Shown one piece after another: positions 1 to 12,220 of a stretch of 64,000 nucleotides of DNA. A program made the position numbers and the translations under genes. This DNA comes from Zoroaster sp. YZ-2022. Its lineage: Eukaryota; Echinodermata; Asteroidea; Forcipulatida; Zoroasteridae. Position 1 is the first letter of the stretch, and every line of letters begins with the position of its first letter. Location of the stretch: assembly GCA_029582265.1 (NCBI GenBank), contig CM055823.1, forward strand, positions 7,390,761 to 7,454,760, written 5' to 3'. Below the pieces are notes generated by a model that did no database searches, was not told the DNA's origin, and saw only the letters and a program-made list of their open reading frames with translations.

Positions 1-1494
1 GCTTTATAAAATTTGTCCCTGTACATTATGCTGACCCTAGCTTTAAAAAAAAGAAAACTTTTATATATTCCATTTTAGAATGTAATTTGACAGTGTTTTT
101 GTTAAGGTAACTTGACTTGGCCTATCCGATTCCCAATGCCAGATGAGTACAGGAGGAAAGGACGTACATTACTGCGTCACACAATAGACACATTCTCACG
201 TGTCATTTCATAGTGGGTTGAAGGAAACTCGAGAATGCTTAAAAGATTATAAAAATATGTCTGACGGGCTGTCTCTTTCGTAAGGTTAATACCGGCTGTT
301 TTCATTGTTTTTCTTTTGTTCAAGATTTGCCCTCGGGGACGTTACACAGGGCCTTACTTCTGCCCATGAAAAGTGAGCATGCATTTTCTGCTGGAAAACA
401 AAAATAAGCATCCAAAAACGATGTATGAGATGATCTTTGAATGAGAGTTGAAATGAATACTACATGTACATTATATTTCATTTGTTTTCATGGTATAGAA
501 CTCCCCCTATAATGTGAACCTTGTTTGCCATTCAAGACGCATGTATTCGCTGTGATCTTTTATTCTCGCCCACATAAAGTATACACCTACGGGTATTACC
601 GTGCATTGTATATTATACGCTAGTCACGTTTGAAACATTGTAATTTACTTCAGAAGCATCTTGGCAATCGCATATATATTTCGTTATATTTTCCAATTCC
701 CAGATCGTGTCCAAACTTTCTAAGCTGCAAGCTTAAGCAGAGTATATTGTGCTCTAAGGTTCAAATCCTAGGAAATCCACATGACAGTTAATAGCAAGCG
801 GTGGCTTAACGAGTATGGTGCAGTGAATTTCAATTTTCTATGTCCTATTTGAGGGTTGATTGGAACTATGTGGTAGACTCGGTATCAACTGTGGGTAGCG
901 ATAGTGCTTTCCGCATATCAATTAATTTCGATTAGATTGTCTTGTGCATGTATTCTACATTTTTTATACAGTCTTTGTAATTCTGAAGAAAATATTGTTG
1001 TAAGTTTTCCCATAAAGGGACAATATCAACAGGGCAAAGGATAAGTACCAGTAACATATAAACTGAAATTAATAAAAATGCTGGCCCACGGTTTTAATGC
1101 GGAGCTTCCACGAGGGCGTGTGCAGTCTTCCGATTGGCCAGTGCGGCTGTCAATCAGAATCAAGCGCGTTTTACATATCGCTTTTATACAGTTTCCGACA
1201 TCCGAATTTCATTTTTGTTTTCGCTTGCCTACACTTGCTTACGTTTGCATGATTTGTGTGGCCTCTTTTAGGCACCATAATTTTGGTCTGGTTGCAATAA
1301 CCGTGTATATACATGTATCAAGTATTTCATTAAGTTGGCAAAAAAACACACACAAAAAAACACACACACACACAATCCCGCACGGGGCGTTGTGGGGACA
1401 AAATACAAAGGATTTTGGGGATTAAAAACGTTGTGGGGACAATGAAAATGTCCCCACAGCTAAGTAATTCCGGATCCCTCTTTTGTTCTCTGTC

Positions 1495-1537
<43 letters not shown>

Positions 1538-2900
1538 TTGTCTAAGGTGTAAACAGAGGACCTCCTATTGTTCCCCTCTTTTGTTCTCTTTGTTGTTGAA
1601 CTTAAACTTTTTGAGGCTTCTCCCATTAGATTTGTACACGTTTTTCAACCGAGGATGTTGCTAACAATAACCGCCAAGTCCTCGGTTTACACCATAGACA
1701 CACTCACCCACAAAAAAAGAAGAAGAAAAAAAAGCGTCACCGCACCGATTTTGAAGCTGACCTATGACCAGAAAACGGAGACTTTATGATGGTCTCATAA
1801 TGAATACAAATATTAATGCATGTTCACTCTATTCTTGTTTACAAACATAACGAAACAATGTACAGATTTCTGTGTATCTATATCATAAATAAATACATTT
1901 TACCCAAAGTGTGTATGCTACCTTTAAACTATATTTTATGAAAATATTGTAATTAAATATCCTGTGAAACTCCAAGTTTAGAGGTATAATGAATTTTGAT
2001 TTACAAAACGTTGACGTCTGTTAGAATGTATGTAGCCCATTCATAGAAACAAGAAATATAATATGTTTTATTTGTTTTATCGTGGCACAAACTTCCATCT
2101 ATTCCTTGCTTAGAATTTCACTTTATTTTCCTTTTCCTTTGATTTAGTGCATCATCCTTCCCACAAATTAAGCTTTACTGAAATATTTTTTATTTATGTT
2201 TTTTTTACAAATATATACTTACAACCCCACGGCAGAGTTTGACCTAAACTAACCTTGTTTCTACTTTATCTTTTAGAAAATATTTTATCAAAGCACTTTA
2301 TCTCAATCCCCAAGACATAAACAGAATTGACATTAATTACTATGAATGATTGTTGAGGGGAGATGTTGTGCAGGCACACACGTAGTCATGCAGGGCTGGT
2401 GTTCATGATCATTAAAGAAATAAAATGCCCGAGAGGAGACTACAGTACAATGTTTGAAGGGTCAATATCACCTCAATTGGGTTGGAGAATTCAGTGAGTT
2501 TTCCTTTTAAGGGTAAATTAGCCCAAATGCTCTATCATTAAATTGTAACTAGCAGCGCGTTTTTGTTTCCACATTAACCAAGAATACACAGAACGGAATG
2601 ATGCAACGTTCCAACTCTGGTGCGAATATTTTTGGTTACAGCTCTTTTTAAACAGTGTGATCTGACCGTCTCCAGGAGACGGGCGGGTTAGTGTGATTTC
2701 CGGATGCATTTGCAAACATTTTATCAAAATGCTCTACCGGCTTAAAGTTTGACAAGAAATTAACAAGAACAATGTGCCACTAATTAGGCCAACCTTTAAA
2801 AATAACGAAAAAGCGAAGAAAGGGCCTTCTTATTTCAACCTGCATCCACAAAATGAGCCTAAAGTCACATAAACGTTATTAGCAAGCATGGTCTTATGAA
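1..2900. other. Non-coding stretch
   Basis: AT-rich, no exon with convincing similarity. Contains a MITE family 1 scrap (1013-1037) and the CA tract. 1370-1500 is a small repeat with four copies of a cgttgtggggac/gtccccaca motif, which forms an inverted pair. Confidence 0.6.
1499..1534 (+). repeat. (CA)n microsatellite
   Basis: About 17 CA units; a shorter interrupted (CA) tract lies at 1346-1375. Confidence 0.97.
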
Positions 2901-2915
2901 GTCAACATTTAAGTA

Positions 2916-2990
2916 AAGACTAATTGCGGTGACACCATGTGAAATTCTCTATTGAGTAGTAATTAGTTCTGGAAAGAACTCGAGGATACA
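2916..2990 (-). mobile_element. Hammerhead-retroposon fragment without core
   Basis: Matches the middle of the 153-bp family (taattgcggtgacaccatg, ctattgagtagtaattag). It is truncated before the hairpin and ribozyme-like part. Confidence 0.75.
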
Positions 2991-3191
2991 ACATTTAACT
3001 AAATTGATTGTTAATGAGTGGCGACTTTTATGAAGTAAAATAAAGATTTAAGTAAGATTTAAATTCAACCCCAAGTGTTTGATACTATTAGAAAACCGAC
3101 TCTCATTTTTAGGGGAGCAGGTTAAATTTGCTAATGTTTAGAGATAAATATGGTTATAATAAAGCTCTGATCGACAATAACGGCAATAGCC

Positions 3192-3268
3192 TCCACCCCC
3201 ACCCCCACACCCCCACACCCCCACACCCCCACATCCCCACATCCCCACATCCCCACACCCACACACAA
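3192..3268 (+). repeat. C-rich (CCCCCACA)n-like minisatellite
   Basis: Runs of four or five C separated by ACA, AT or A. The minus strand therefore has many closely spaced G4-G5 runs. Confidence 0.95.
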
Positions 3269-3872
3269 ATACCGGGCTGCATGTCGTAAAAATTATTTCT
3301 TATATTTGTATTACATGAAGATAGAAATCTGAAATCGGTAGTATGCATTAGTAGTTGTATTTGGTGACGAGCTTATCAGCCTTTACTCGAAACAAGGCCT
3401 TGAGGGAAATAGATGACGTCATATACCGTCTCTCAAATTGCAACATTAAGTGGTTTGTTCTTGAACGTGAGGAACGTTTTCTATTGCGATTAATTACATC
3501 GATCGGTGAACTTTAAGGTAGACCAGAGATAATGAAAACAATATTTTCTGCTTCAAATGTTTACATATTGATTGATATTTTGTTACAAATTTCATTTGGA
3601 AGTTCCCAAGTCCGAACACACTTTTGGTAAAAGGTGATCACATACGCTTATAAGCTTTGGAGGCAATGTACAATTTTGGTAAAATATCTGCAAAAGAATC
3701 AATACAATATCAGTCTGTGAATGTTCTAACACCTCAAGACAGAAATGTTTAGATATGTTTGATATCATCAGTGTAGACCGAACATTTATATAAAACTAAA
3801 AAACTATGTTTTTTGGAATGCCACAAAGTTTAATGCTTTTAACCAATTGATTTAATTTTGCCCTACACCGAC

Positions 3873-4105
3873 GTGTGTATAGCACTGTATACTCAGTGCT
3901 TTCCCGAGTGTCTGTGAAAAAAAAACTACACAGGCGACTCGGGCGGGATTCGAACCCACGACCTCCTGCTTATTAGTGCAGACGTCTTAACCTCTCGACC
4001 ACCACCGAGCTTGCCCAATGACAATTGGCCGGCTAGAATCCCATATAGCAGCGGGTTCCGCGATATATATAGGTTGGTGAAATTCTTGCGTCGGGAGATA
4101 AACAG
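3873..4105 (-). mobile_element. SINE-like element with tRNA-Leu-like head and 26-bp flanking repeats
   Basis: The minus strand contains ggtggtcgagaggttaagac (A-box-like) and gtgggttcgaatcccgcccg (B box), with a partial acceptor stem (ctcgg/ccgag) and a possible anticodon stem ctgc/gcag. A perfect 26-bp direct repeat flanks the segment (3847-3872 and 4106-4131), as expected of a retroposon target duplication. The acceptor stem mismatches argue against a functional tRNA gene. Confidence 0.65.
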
Positions 4106-5060
4106 TTGATTTAATTTTGCCCTACACCGACCAATTATTGCTTTTAACCAATTATTGCTTCTGTTTGGACTTCGAATGGCTGCTGCAGTTTGGTTTGTGA
4201 GCGCCTCACACACGCCACGGTAGGTATCCCCAATGGGGTGTGGTTGAAGGAGAGATCTGACCCGTTGCCGTTCAAACAAAATGACCAATCGGAGCGCATA
4301 ATTATAACACATCACATGAACCCCTCCAGATCTATAAGACACTTAACACAGACAAGTGTTCAAGCACGTGCGTTCGGTTGTGCGCAGAATTTTAAGTCGC
4401 AATCAGCGATATGTCAAATATTAGTCCACTGACCATGGTTAGTACTTTACTGCTGTTTTCATCGTAGGTGGAAAGTAATCTGATTTCAATAATTGCCTGT
4501 AAAATTCAAATGGAATATACATCCTTAAAGCCACCGTAGGATTACGCTATTGGTAATATCGAATCTTACATGAAATATTCATGTCTCAGGTGATGTCGTT
4601 TTAGATCATTATTTTGCTATCATCTGAAGACAGAATTTCCACAATTTCACAATTTTCTCGTTAACGACACAGTGAATTGAATTTAAACTTTTACATATTG
4701 ATTTTATTTCTGTATTATTATAAGTAGTCCTGTGAAATTGTGTACGAATCAATGACATTTATTCCAATGTAAACAACAAAATAATATTTAACAGCAATGT
4801 ATCATACGATGTTTGAGGCTTTGCATGGTGGAGATAGATACTCGAGTTCTTTCGGGTGACACATTCCCAAATCAATTAAAAATACCAGTCGTTTTCGTTT
4901 GCTTGAAGCTCTTACTATATCATGGGATGGGATCGATGGCTGATAGATAAAGCTATGTTTGCCTGTATAGTTAGTTCAGTCACATCTTAATTGTGACCGG
5001 ATTTCTCAATATGAGGGTTAAGGAAATTATTTAACTTTTAGATTTGTTGAGCTCAGTGTG

Positions 5061-5404
5061 GAGTGTCGTGGCCGAGCGGTCTAGCTTACCGGACTCAAGT
5101 TCTGGTGTTAGCAGCAGAATGTGGGTTCGAATCCCGGCCGTGACACTTGTGTCCTTGAGCAAGACACTTAACCATAATTGCTTCTCTCCACCCAGGGGTT
5201 AAATGGGTACCTGTGAGGGCAGAGTTGGTTGATTAGCCCTATATGCTGTAATGGCAGCAATTGAGCTGTATACTCCCCAGGGAGCTGAGATGGTTTCAGG
5301 AATGATTTATGAGCCTTATGAGCAGGGGTAATAATATAATGCGCCTTGAGCACCACTCAGTTGGTGGATACGTGCGCTATATAAGTCCACATATTATTAT
5401 TATT
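5061..5404 (+). mobile_element. tRNA-derived SINE, head type A
   Basis: Full-length copy. It has a tRNA-like 5' head with an RNA polymerase III A box (tggccgagcgg, 5069-5079) and a perfect B box (ggttcgaatcc, 5124-5134). A common body with aagacacttaaccataattg and ccagggagctgagatgg follows. The 3' end is gcgctatataagtccac plus an (ATT)n tail. The long D-arm-like start (gccgagcggtctag) resembles a class II (Leu/Ser) tRNA. The layout resembles the MetaSINE-type families of marine animals (inference from memory). A second small retro-insertion sits in its tail. Confidence 0.92.
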
Positions 5405-5511
5405 TTTTTTTTTGAGAAGGTGGAGTCATACAACTCCATTTATTTACATGTACAACAGAAAGTTACAGCAAGAATCTATATTACATTATGTACACATTTT
5501 ACAGAAATACA
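5404..5511 (-). mobile_element. Short poly(A) retro-insertion within a SINE tail
   Basis: On the minus strand this is a 3'-end-like sequence with AATAAA (5439-5444 complement) about 30 bp before a poly(A) run. It is bracketed by two copies of aagtccaca(c/t)attattatt (from 5383 and 5512), which read as a target duplication of the host SINE tail. The source, a LINE or a cellular mRNA, is not recognised. Confidence 0.65.
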
Positions 5512-5553
5512 AAGTCCACACATTATTATTATTAGTAAAATAGGCACATTGTC

Positions 5554-5706
5554 TGTTCTTCTGAGGACGATCAGAGCATACTGATCGAAACGTCGAGTTG
5601 TAACCTCCAGTTCTTTTCAGAACTAATTACTACTCAATAGAGAATTTCACATGGTGTCACCGCAATTAGTCTTACTTATCCTCTTCACCATGTACAAGTT
5701 TTACCT
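5554..5706 (+). mobile_element. Hammerhead-like retroposon, full copy
   Basis: 153-bp element flanked by a perfect 14-bp direct repeat (5540-5553 and 5707-5720). It begins with CTGAGGA (5561-5567), then hairpin gatcag/ctgatc, then GAAACGTC, the order of a type I hammerhead core. A second hairpin follows (agttct/agaact, 5609-5624), then a constant 3' part ending agttttacc. One extra base separates CTGAGGA from the stem, and stem I is short (ctt/gag with a wobble). Self-cleavage is therefore not assured. Confidence 0.72.
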
Positions 5707-5720
5707 ATAGGCACATTGTC

Positions 5721-8700
5721 ATCTTAAATTTAATACCAAACACATGTCAATATTTTGTGAATTAAGACTTTTATGGGGTGAAATTTATGGGGTGAAATTT
5801 ATTGACTTTTTCTCTTGATTCACATGTTTAACATGTTTTTTACATTATCATTTCAGACATTTTCTAGTTCACAGCTCAACTTTAACAGCACCTGTGAATG
5901 ATGTTTGAAATAAGGCAACAAGCAGCAAATACGCATACATGTATAAATATTACAATACCAAGAACTCGTGTAAAAATACTATTCAGGATTCTGAGCTTTT
6001 TTTTTACTACATTCTGGAAATCCCATTCTGTATAGTAATCCCATATAATACCAAAACAGGTTCTATATAACGGACGGGATGCACCAGTGCGTCAATTTAT
6101 GGAGACAGGGAGCTATGATTTTTCTTAATTGAACAGATGCATCATGCGCGCGAGTATTGACAGGATGATCACTCGTTTTTCAACGTGTGGCTCCGTTTCC
6201 AAGGCAAGAATAAGCGAATTCCCTATGTAAGCTTATTACTCAGAATGAGAACCTTTATTTCACGTTTCGCACGATTTCAATTCGATATTATCGCAGAAAT
6301 GGCGGCTTATAGTGTTACGATTCCAATCTTTTGCAAAACATAAACAGCCATCAAGTTTGACTGTTAGCAATTTGTCTTTCCTTCTGTTATTCTATAAATA
6401 AAACGTGATCAATACAATTTACATTTGTTAGTAGATTATTGCAGTAAAACCACTCAACATGATGAAGGAGTCGTGGCGTCACATTTAATAGGTTTGACAT
6501 GCACCTTGTCACATGATAACATTGTATTTATAGCATCAGCTGCTTTGAATTGTCTTGGAAGTATTTGAAGAAAAAAAACATAGGCCTAATTCACTTCTGT
6601 GACTTAATTATTCTCAGTGCTATCAGTAAAGTCTTGCTTATAGCTTCATACACAACATTCTTCCAAGTGCGGATATTGCAACAGCACCCAGCAACTTGAC
6701 CCTTTAAACCCCTCATTGGCCTGTGGCATTCGTAGCAATTCCGGTGTAGTCCCGTAGGTGACCACTTCAAAATCATCTATACTGCATGGGTCCCTTAGCC
6801 ATACTCTTATTATTAATCCATTTACACTCCTTGATTGAAATCCTAGCACCCTCTTGTAACTCGTGTGGGTTATTTTGTTATTATCTCCCGGGCAAGGTTT
6901 TCCCTATATCCCGGCTCCGCTCATCGAGTGTTGAAAATTGTTTGTCGTGAGTATGTTCCTTAACCCTTTCCGCAAGCCATTTCCTTGGCTACGAGTTGAT
7001 TGAGAGCAAGAGAATGAAAAAAGGTAATAGAAATATAAAAGAGGCTATTTGTCTAAAGTTTCCGAATATTATGAAACAATATCCGTTAAGAGATTTCTAT
7101 CTGGGCTGTGCCTTCCCTGGAGGTGTTTAATAAGATTAAAACACTCGCGATAGCTTAGCCAGTGATCGCATTTTTGATCTCTGTGACGTAACCTGACGCT
7201 CCCCCGATGTTAAAAATAAAAACAAATTGGATTATTCAATCAACCGTGTCGCACCCTATATATTTTGTCTTTTCCCTTGTGTGATTTGAATTCATTATTG
7301 AATTTACTGAACAGGAAAACACACACATGTACTTTAATTTGAAATTTTCATAATTATAGAATGATTTTATGGATGAGCCTGGAAAAGAAAAAGTTTTTGT
7401 TTTTCCTATCCGTCTGCGTTTTTTCCTCTTCCCATTTTAAGCACATAGTGAGCTTACAGTCACTGCTCTGAATATAAGACATGATCGAATTACTATTGAC
7501 TGCAATTTCACATTAAGAACCGATCAATTAATAAGAGAAACATTATCCATAATGTCTCATTTTATTAATTGTAATTGTATTTTTCTGCTCACTTTTCTCA
7601 CTAAAATAGCGGACAAAATTACATGTCGCTGAATACATATTTATAAACTATAGAGCAAGACATTGTTCCAAAGTAAAAATTAGCACCTTGCAAAAATCGA
7701 AGTTTTAAAACACACCGGTGGTAGGCCCCTATATAACTTGACTATTCTATGGTGTTTATATATTGGGTAAGTTGTCGTATATACTGGTGCTTGCAGTTTT
7801 TTCAACACAGTTATTTGCAGGACATATTTCCTTCAGGTTGATGAACTTCTTGCGTCGGGTGATAAACAATTGACACGTTTCCTTTGCTCCTTTTTAAATT
7901 TGACTCAAACAGATTTTTCTTTCTGACGATCAAAAATACACATTCAACGAAAAGAAACGAAAAACACATCATTTGAATTTTGTATTCTTATGTATTCCAA
8001 TGGAAGGTGTTAAACTTAAAACCAGCGGTGTAAATTTATGCTCTCACGGTGTTCATATTCGACAAATTCCCCCCGTATGAATACCAAAGAATGGTGTAGA
8101 TTGTGTAGTGCATACAAATCAGGCACGCCTCCTCCAACATTGAGTTTTATTTATTTTGATCTGAACATTTCACTGGACACGGAAATTTCACATTTTGTAA
8201 TATATGTCCAGAAATAATAATCTCATTTCGCCTTGAGGTCAGCTGTCCCTCTGCAGCAAGATTAATGATAATGGAAGTGCATACATCTCCCTTGGTATTA
8301 TGCACAAATGTTGCGAATTGCAAAACACAAAATAAAATCCAATCCCTCAAAGAATAAAATCCCCCTCGCACGAACTGATATAATTCCATTTGGCAAGCCA
8401 CTGGAGATCGAATTAGCCCTGTTTTTTTGTTACATAGGTTCAATTTTGAACACATGCTGAATTCTTAATATACGGGTCTTTTATTATCTGCAAGTAGGCC
8501 TACATTCACTGCAAGCAAATTAACGGCAAACAATTTATTTCGTAACTAATAAACAAAACAAAATCGATGCAATATTGCCGTTTGTACGTACGTCATAAAA
8601 CAGACACAATAGGGAACCTGTACAAAGCCACGCATTAACGTCACTTGACTTTGAACTTACTCATCCCTTTAAAATCTAATCAAAGTATTCACTGAATACC

Positions 8701-9339
8701 CTCAAACGACCGCCTAATACGTTCGATCGACTCCTGAAACCTTCTGGCAAACAATGATGCTAAAAGCGCGGGAACATTTTTACTGAAACATTCAACGTGC
8801 CGACTGCTTCCTGAAATCTGTACTTACCCTAGCGCACAGCGCGGAAGTCAGGCTCGGTGCCGGGGGAACAGCGGGACAAAAGTCAAACGCGGGCCGGATC
8901 GAGTTACGGGGTAATCGATCCTAGTAGTGTCGGCTGGATCGATCCACGTAATCGGAAGTGGTTTTCCTTGACACATTTGCAGTCTCCAGCTAGGCCTATC
9001 TGAATTACACTATTTTCTTGTTTCTTACATCGTAATGTGTGCGCATTGTGGACCATAATTATTTGAGTAGGCGTTAACACGTAGATCATGTACATGTACG
9101 AACAAAAGTGTATCATATTTGTAATATGTCACAATATAATAATTCCTACTATACGGAAGTTACTGACAGCTTATAGGCCTATTAGCACGACCAATCACAC
9201 GTTTCTACTTTCCCTAATGTTAATATGATTTTCTAAACGATTTATATTGTATGTATCCACTGCATGTACAAAAGTCTAGAGATAAATTATTCATAAATCA
9301 CAATTATATATTTTGTATATTGTATGATTGAGTTTTTTG
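5721..9339. other. Non-coding stretch
   Basis: No gene or repeat structure recognised beyond scraps. ttcttgcgtcggg.gataaaca at 7847 recurs at 4082. 8700-8960 is locally GC-richer, without an ORF. Confidence 0.55.
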
Positions 9340-9545
9340 GGTGACAGCCGACACACTTCACCGAGCACCAATCACCGCAGCCCCTACCTACAGCAAGCTC
9401 CTCCAACACAAGATAAAAGAAGCTCCTGCATTCTACACACTCTTCATTCTCCTGATGACGGCTAGAGCAGACTAGTCGAAACGTTGAGAACAAACCAACC
9501 GGCTCTTCTCAGAGCCATCACTTCTTCCAAGAAGAGATCATTGAT
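9340..9545 (+). mobile_element. Penelope-like/hammerhead relic with the best core
   Basis: 9447-9490 reads TTCTC, CTGATGA, c-ggctag, loop, ctagtc, GAAACGTT, GAGAA. That gives a perfect 5-bp stem I, the canonical CTGATGA, a 6-bp stem II and GAAA. A second hairpin ggctct/agagcc follows. The order is as in the 153-bp family, but the sequence is much diverged and has a different body and upstream flank, consistent with a related Penelope-like lineage. Confidence 0.6.
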
Positions 9546-10359
9546 CATTGATCAATTTATAAATACCACCAACCAGTGAAATATCCAGCTTGTTTCATGT
9601 GCCGTTAACGAGAAAAAAATCAAAATGCATTGAGATTCTTTCTATACATTTCAACGTGGTTTCTCATTTTGCAGGATTTAATTTTGGAAAATTATTCCAA
9701 TATTTTTACTAAAACGATGACACCTTAGACAGAAATATTTCAAGGGATGTTTGATACAAATCATCAAACTTGCGAAATTGTGATCATTTATGTATTTCTA
9801 GAATGAATTCAGTTTTGTTTGTACAACATTCATTGTTGGGTCCCGACTACCGTGTGATGTTGTGTATCCGCATCCACAAATGGGTACTTTTAGGTCACTT
9901 GCTCGCTCCGTTGACCATACATCTCTAATAAACTTGAGTGCAAAAGATAATTTACAAGTTTCACACTGGTTAATGTATAATTCTTCGTGTAGTGTTGATC
10001 CGCCATCAGATATTAATTCAGTACAAATATAATTTGAATATTTTTACTGGAAATGATATCACCCCAGACGACAAAATTTAAAGGAATGTTTGATACAATC
10101 ATAACTCACCTTACACATATGTTTAAATATTATAATATTGATGTTTATTTATCTACAAGTAGAGTACAGAGGGACTTCAAAGAGAGGAATTTGTTTTTCA
10201 TTTATGTCCAATGAATCTATTGGATCTTGTCTCCCATTTCATACACAGATTAGTTGTCTAGTATAAAACATACTTTGTAGGTGATAGTTGGGTCATGAAT
10301 TATGGATGTAATTCCGTTACCGGAGAATTGCCCAAGTGTTTCGTTTATGGTAATTACCT

Positions 10360-10615
10360 CATGGGCGGATCCAGAACATTTTTTAGGGGGGGAGGATGAG
10401 AATCAAAAACAATTATATTTCAGTACTACAAAAATTACAATGAAATAATCAAAGGGAGAGAAAAACAAAGCACACTGTGGGAATGGGAGTGCGTTCTCCC
10501 CTCCCCTCCCCCTCTCTCTCTCTTTTCTCTCCCTTTTTTTTTTTTTAATTTTTTTTTAAACGATTTTAGGGGGGCTACAGCCCCCTTAGCCCCCCCCCCC
10601 CTGGATCCGCCAATG
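10360..10615. mobile_element. MITE with GGATCCGCC termini
   Basis: Inverted ends catgggcggatccag and ctggatccgccaatg, with flanking tacct at both sides (10355-10359, 10616-10620). The interior has long G, C and T runs. Confidence 0.8.
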
Positions 10616-10828
10616 TACCTATGTACATAATTACTGAAATTTTATCTGAAAGCTAACTTGATGTAAAATTTGTATAGGTACCAATGTTCCTGAAAAGCAT
10701 TTTTGTATGAAATACTTTCATTTCAGAGAAAACACGTCAACATGCCCTTATATGCATTAACAAATGGTCATCGGACAGCGACTTGTTGGTCCAGGTGTTT
10801 TTTGTAACAAATGTGAATGCCGTGGAGT

Positions 10829-11180
10829 GGAGTGTCGTGGCCGAGCGGTCTAGCTTACCGGACTCAAGTTCTGGTGTTAGCAGCAGAATGTGGGTTCGAA
10901 TCCCGGCCGTGACACTTGTGTCCTTGAGCAAGACACTTAACCATAATTGCTTCTCTCCACCCAGGGGTTAAATGGGTACCTGTGAGGGCAGAGTTGGTTG
11001 ATTAGCCCTATATGCGCTGTAATGACAGCAATTGAGCTGTATACTCCCCAGGGAGCTGAGATGGTTTCAGGAATGATTTATGAGCCTTATGAGCAGGGGT
11101 AATAATATAATGCGCCTTGAGCACCACTCAGTTGGTGGATACGTGCGCTATATAAGTCCACACATTATTATTATTATTAT
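10829..11180 (+). mobile_element. tRNA-derived SINE, head type A
   Basis: Nearly identical to the 5061 copy, with A and B boxes and a (TTA)n tail at 11164-11180. Full length and little diverged, so the family has been recently active. Confidence 0.92.
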
Positions 11181-11189
11181 GCCTTTTAT

Positions 11190-12050
11190 CATGACGTAGC
11201 TCCGCTTTGAGCTGAACATTTCACAGGTTGGTTACTAATTGTATATTTTGATTCAAATAAATTGAGCGTACTCATAAAAGAAATTTTGTCAAGATTGCCG
11301 ATGCTGTACCTTCCCTTTTTATCTTAAATGTTTGAATATTGCGTTCTTTGTAAAGTGAGGAATTACGCTATCCGCTTCACTTAAGGCTACTTAAAGTAGA
11401 TCAACCTTAAATCTGAAGAACAACATCCCTTTAATCAGTTGAATCATTGCCTCAAAACCCCGCCAAAAATCGTTCCTACCCTTCAGCATTTATCAGATCA
11501 AGGTATAAGGTTATAACGGTTCCAGTGCGTGCCCTAAATCCGATCTGATCCATCGCATTGCTGAGCCCCAAGGGCTGCCGGTATCATCATGTAATAAGAC
11601 AACGGTTAAATAGCAATTGAATTAATCCCTTGATTCATTTGCAGTATTATAAGATAGAGGCAGATTGAGTGGTCGGCAACTGGGGATTAGATTGCACTGT
11701 GGGTTGGTTCCTAACCTGTGACGTCTGGGACACCAACATGGGCGAACGGGAGATCCGTACTGTCCCAGCGGACGCTCACGCTGAAATCAACTCAGAGTTT
11801 TGAGCCACCAAGGCTTTCAAAACAAAGCTAAATTATTATGGGCTGTTTCATTAGGCCTGCCAGTAACGAAGCAATAGGAAGGCACATTAGAATGGGGAGA
11901 TATCTTTGCTTGGTCAACCAGAAGACCAATCAAATTGGTAATGCGGCTGGATTGGTTTCGTTGGACTGTTTCCTGATTAAAGGAGAGGAACTGTAGGTAA
12001 ATACTAAAACTCTAGCAAAAACATAATATAAAACTCAGTCTGAGATGATA
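11190..12050. other. Non-coding, locally GC-richer stretch
   Basis: 11500-11860 looks single-copy and has fewer homopolymers than its surroundings; it could be conserved regulatory DNA, but nothing in it is diagnostic. Confidence 0.4.
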
Positions 12051-12066
12051 TAACAATTATAATAAT

Positions 12067-12220
12067 AGGTAAAACTTGTAGCTTTGTATGGTGAAGGGGA
12101 TAAATAAGACTAATTGCGGTGACACTATGTGAAATTCTCTATTGAGTAGTAATTAGTTCTGAAAAGAACCGGAGGTTACAACTCGACGTTCGATCAGTAT
12201 GCTCTGATCGTCCTCAGGAG
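12067..12220 (-). mobile_element. Hammerhead-like retroposon, full copy
   Basis: 154-bp minus-strand copy. Flanks aattataataat (12055-12066) and aattatgataat (12221-12232) form a 12-bp target duplication with one mismatch. The core has lost one A (GAACGTC), so this copy is probably inactive. Confidence 0.75.

Noticed and set aside
5069..5140. Genuine tRNA genes at the many GGTTCGAATCC sites
   Set aside because: Each B box is followed by the same SINE body, and acceptor stems do not close properly.
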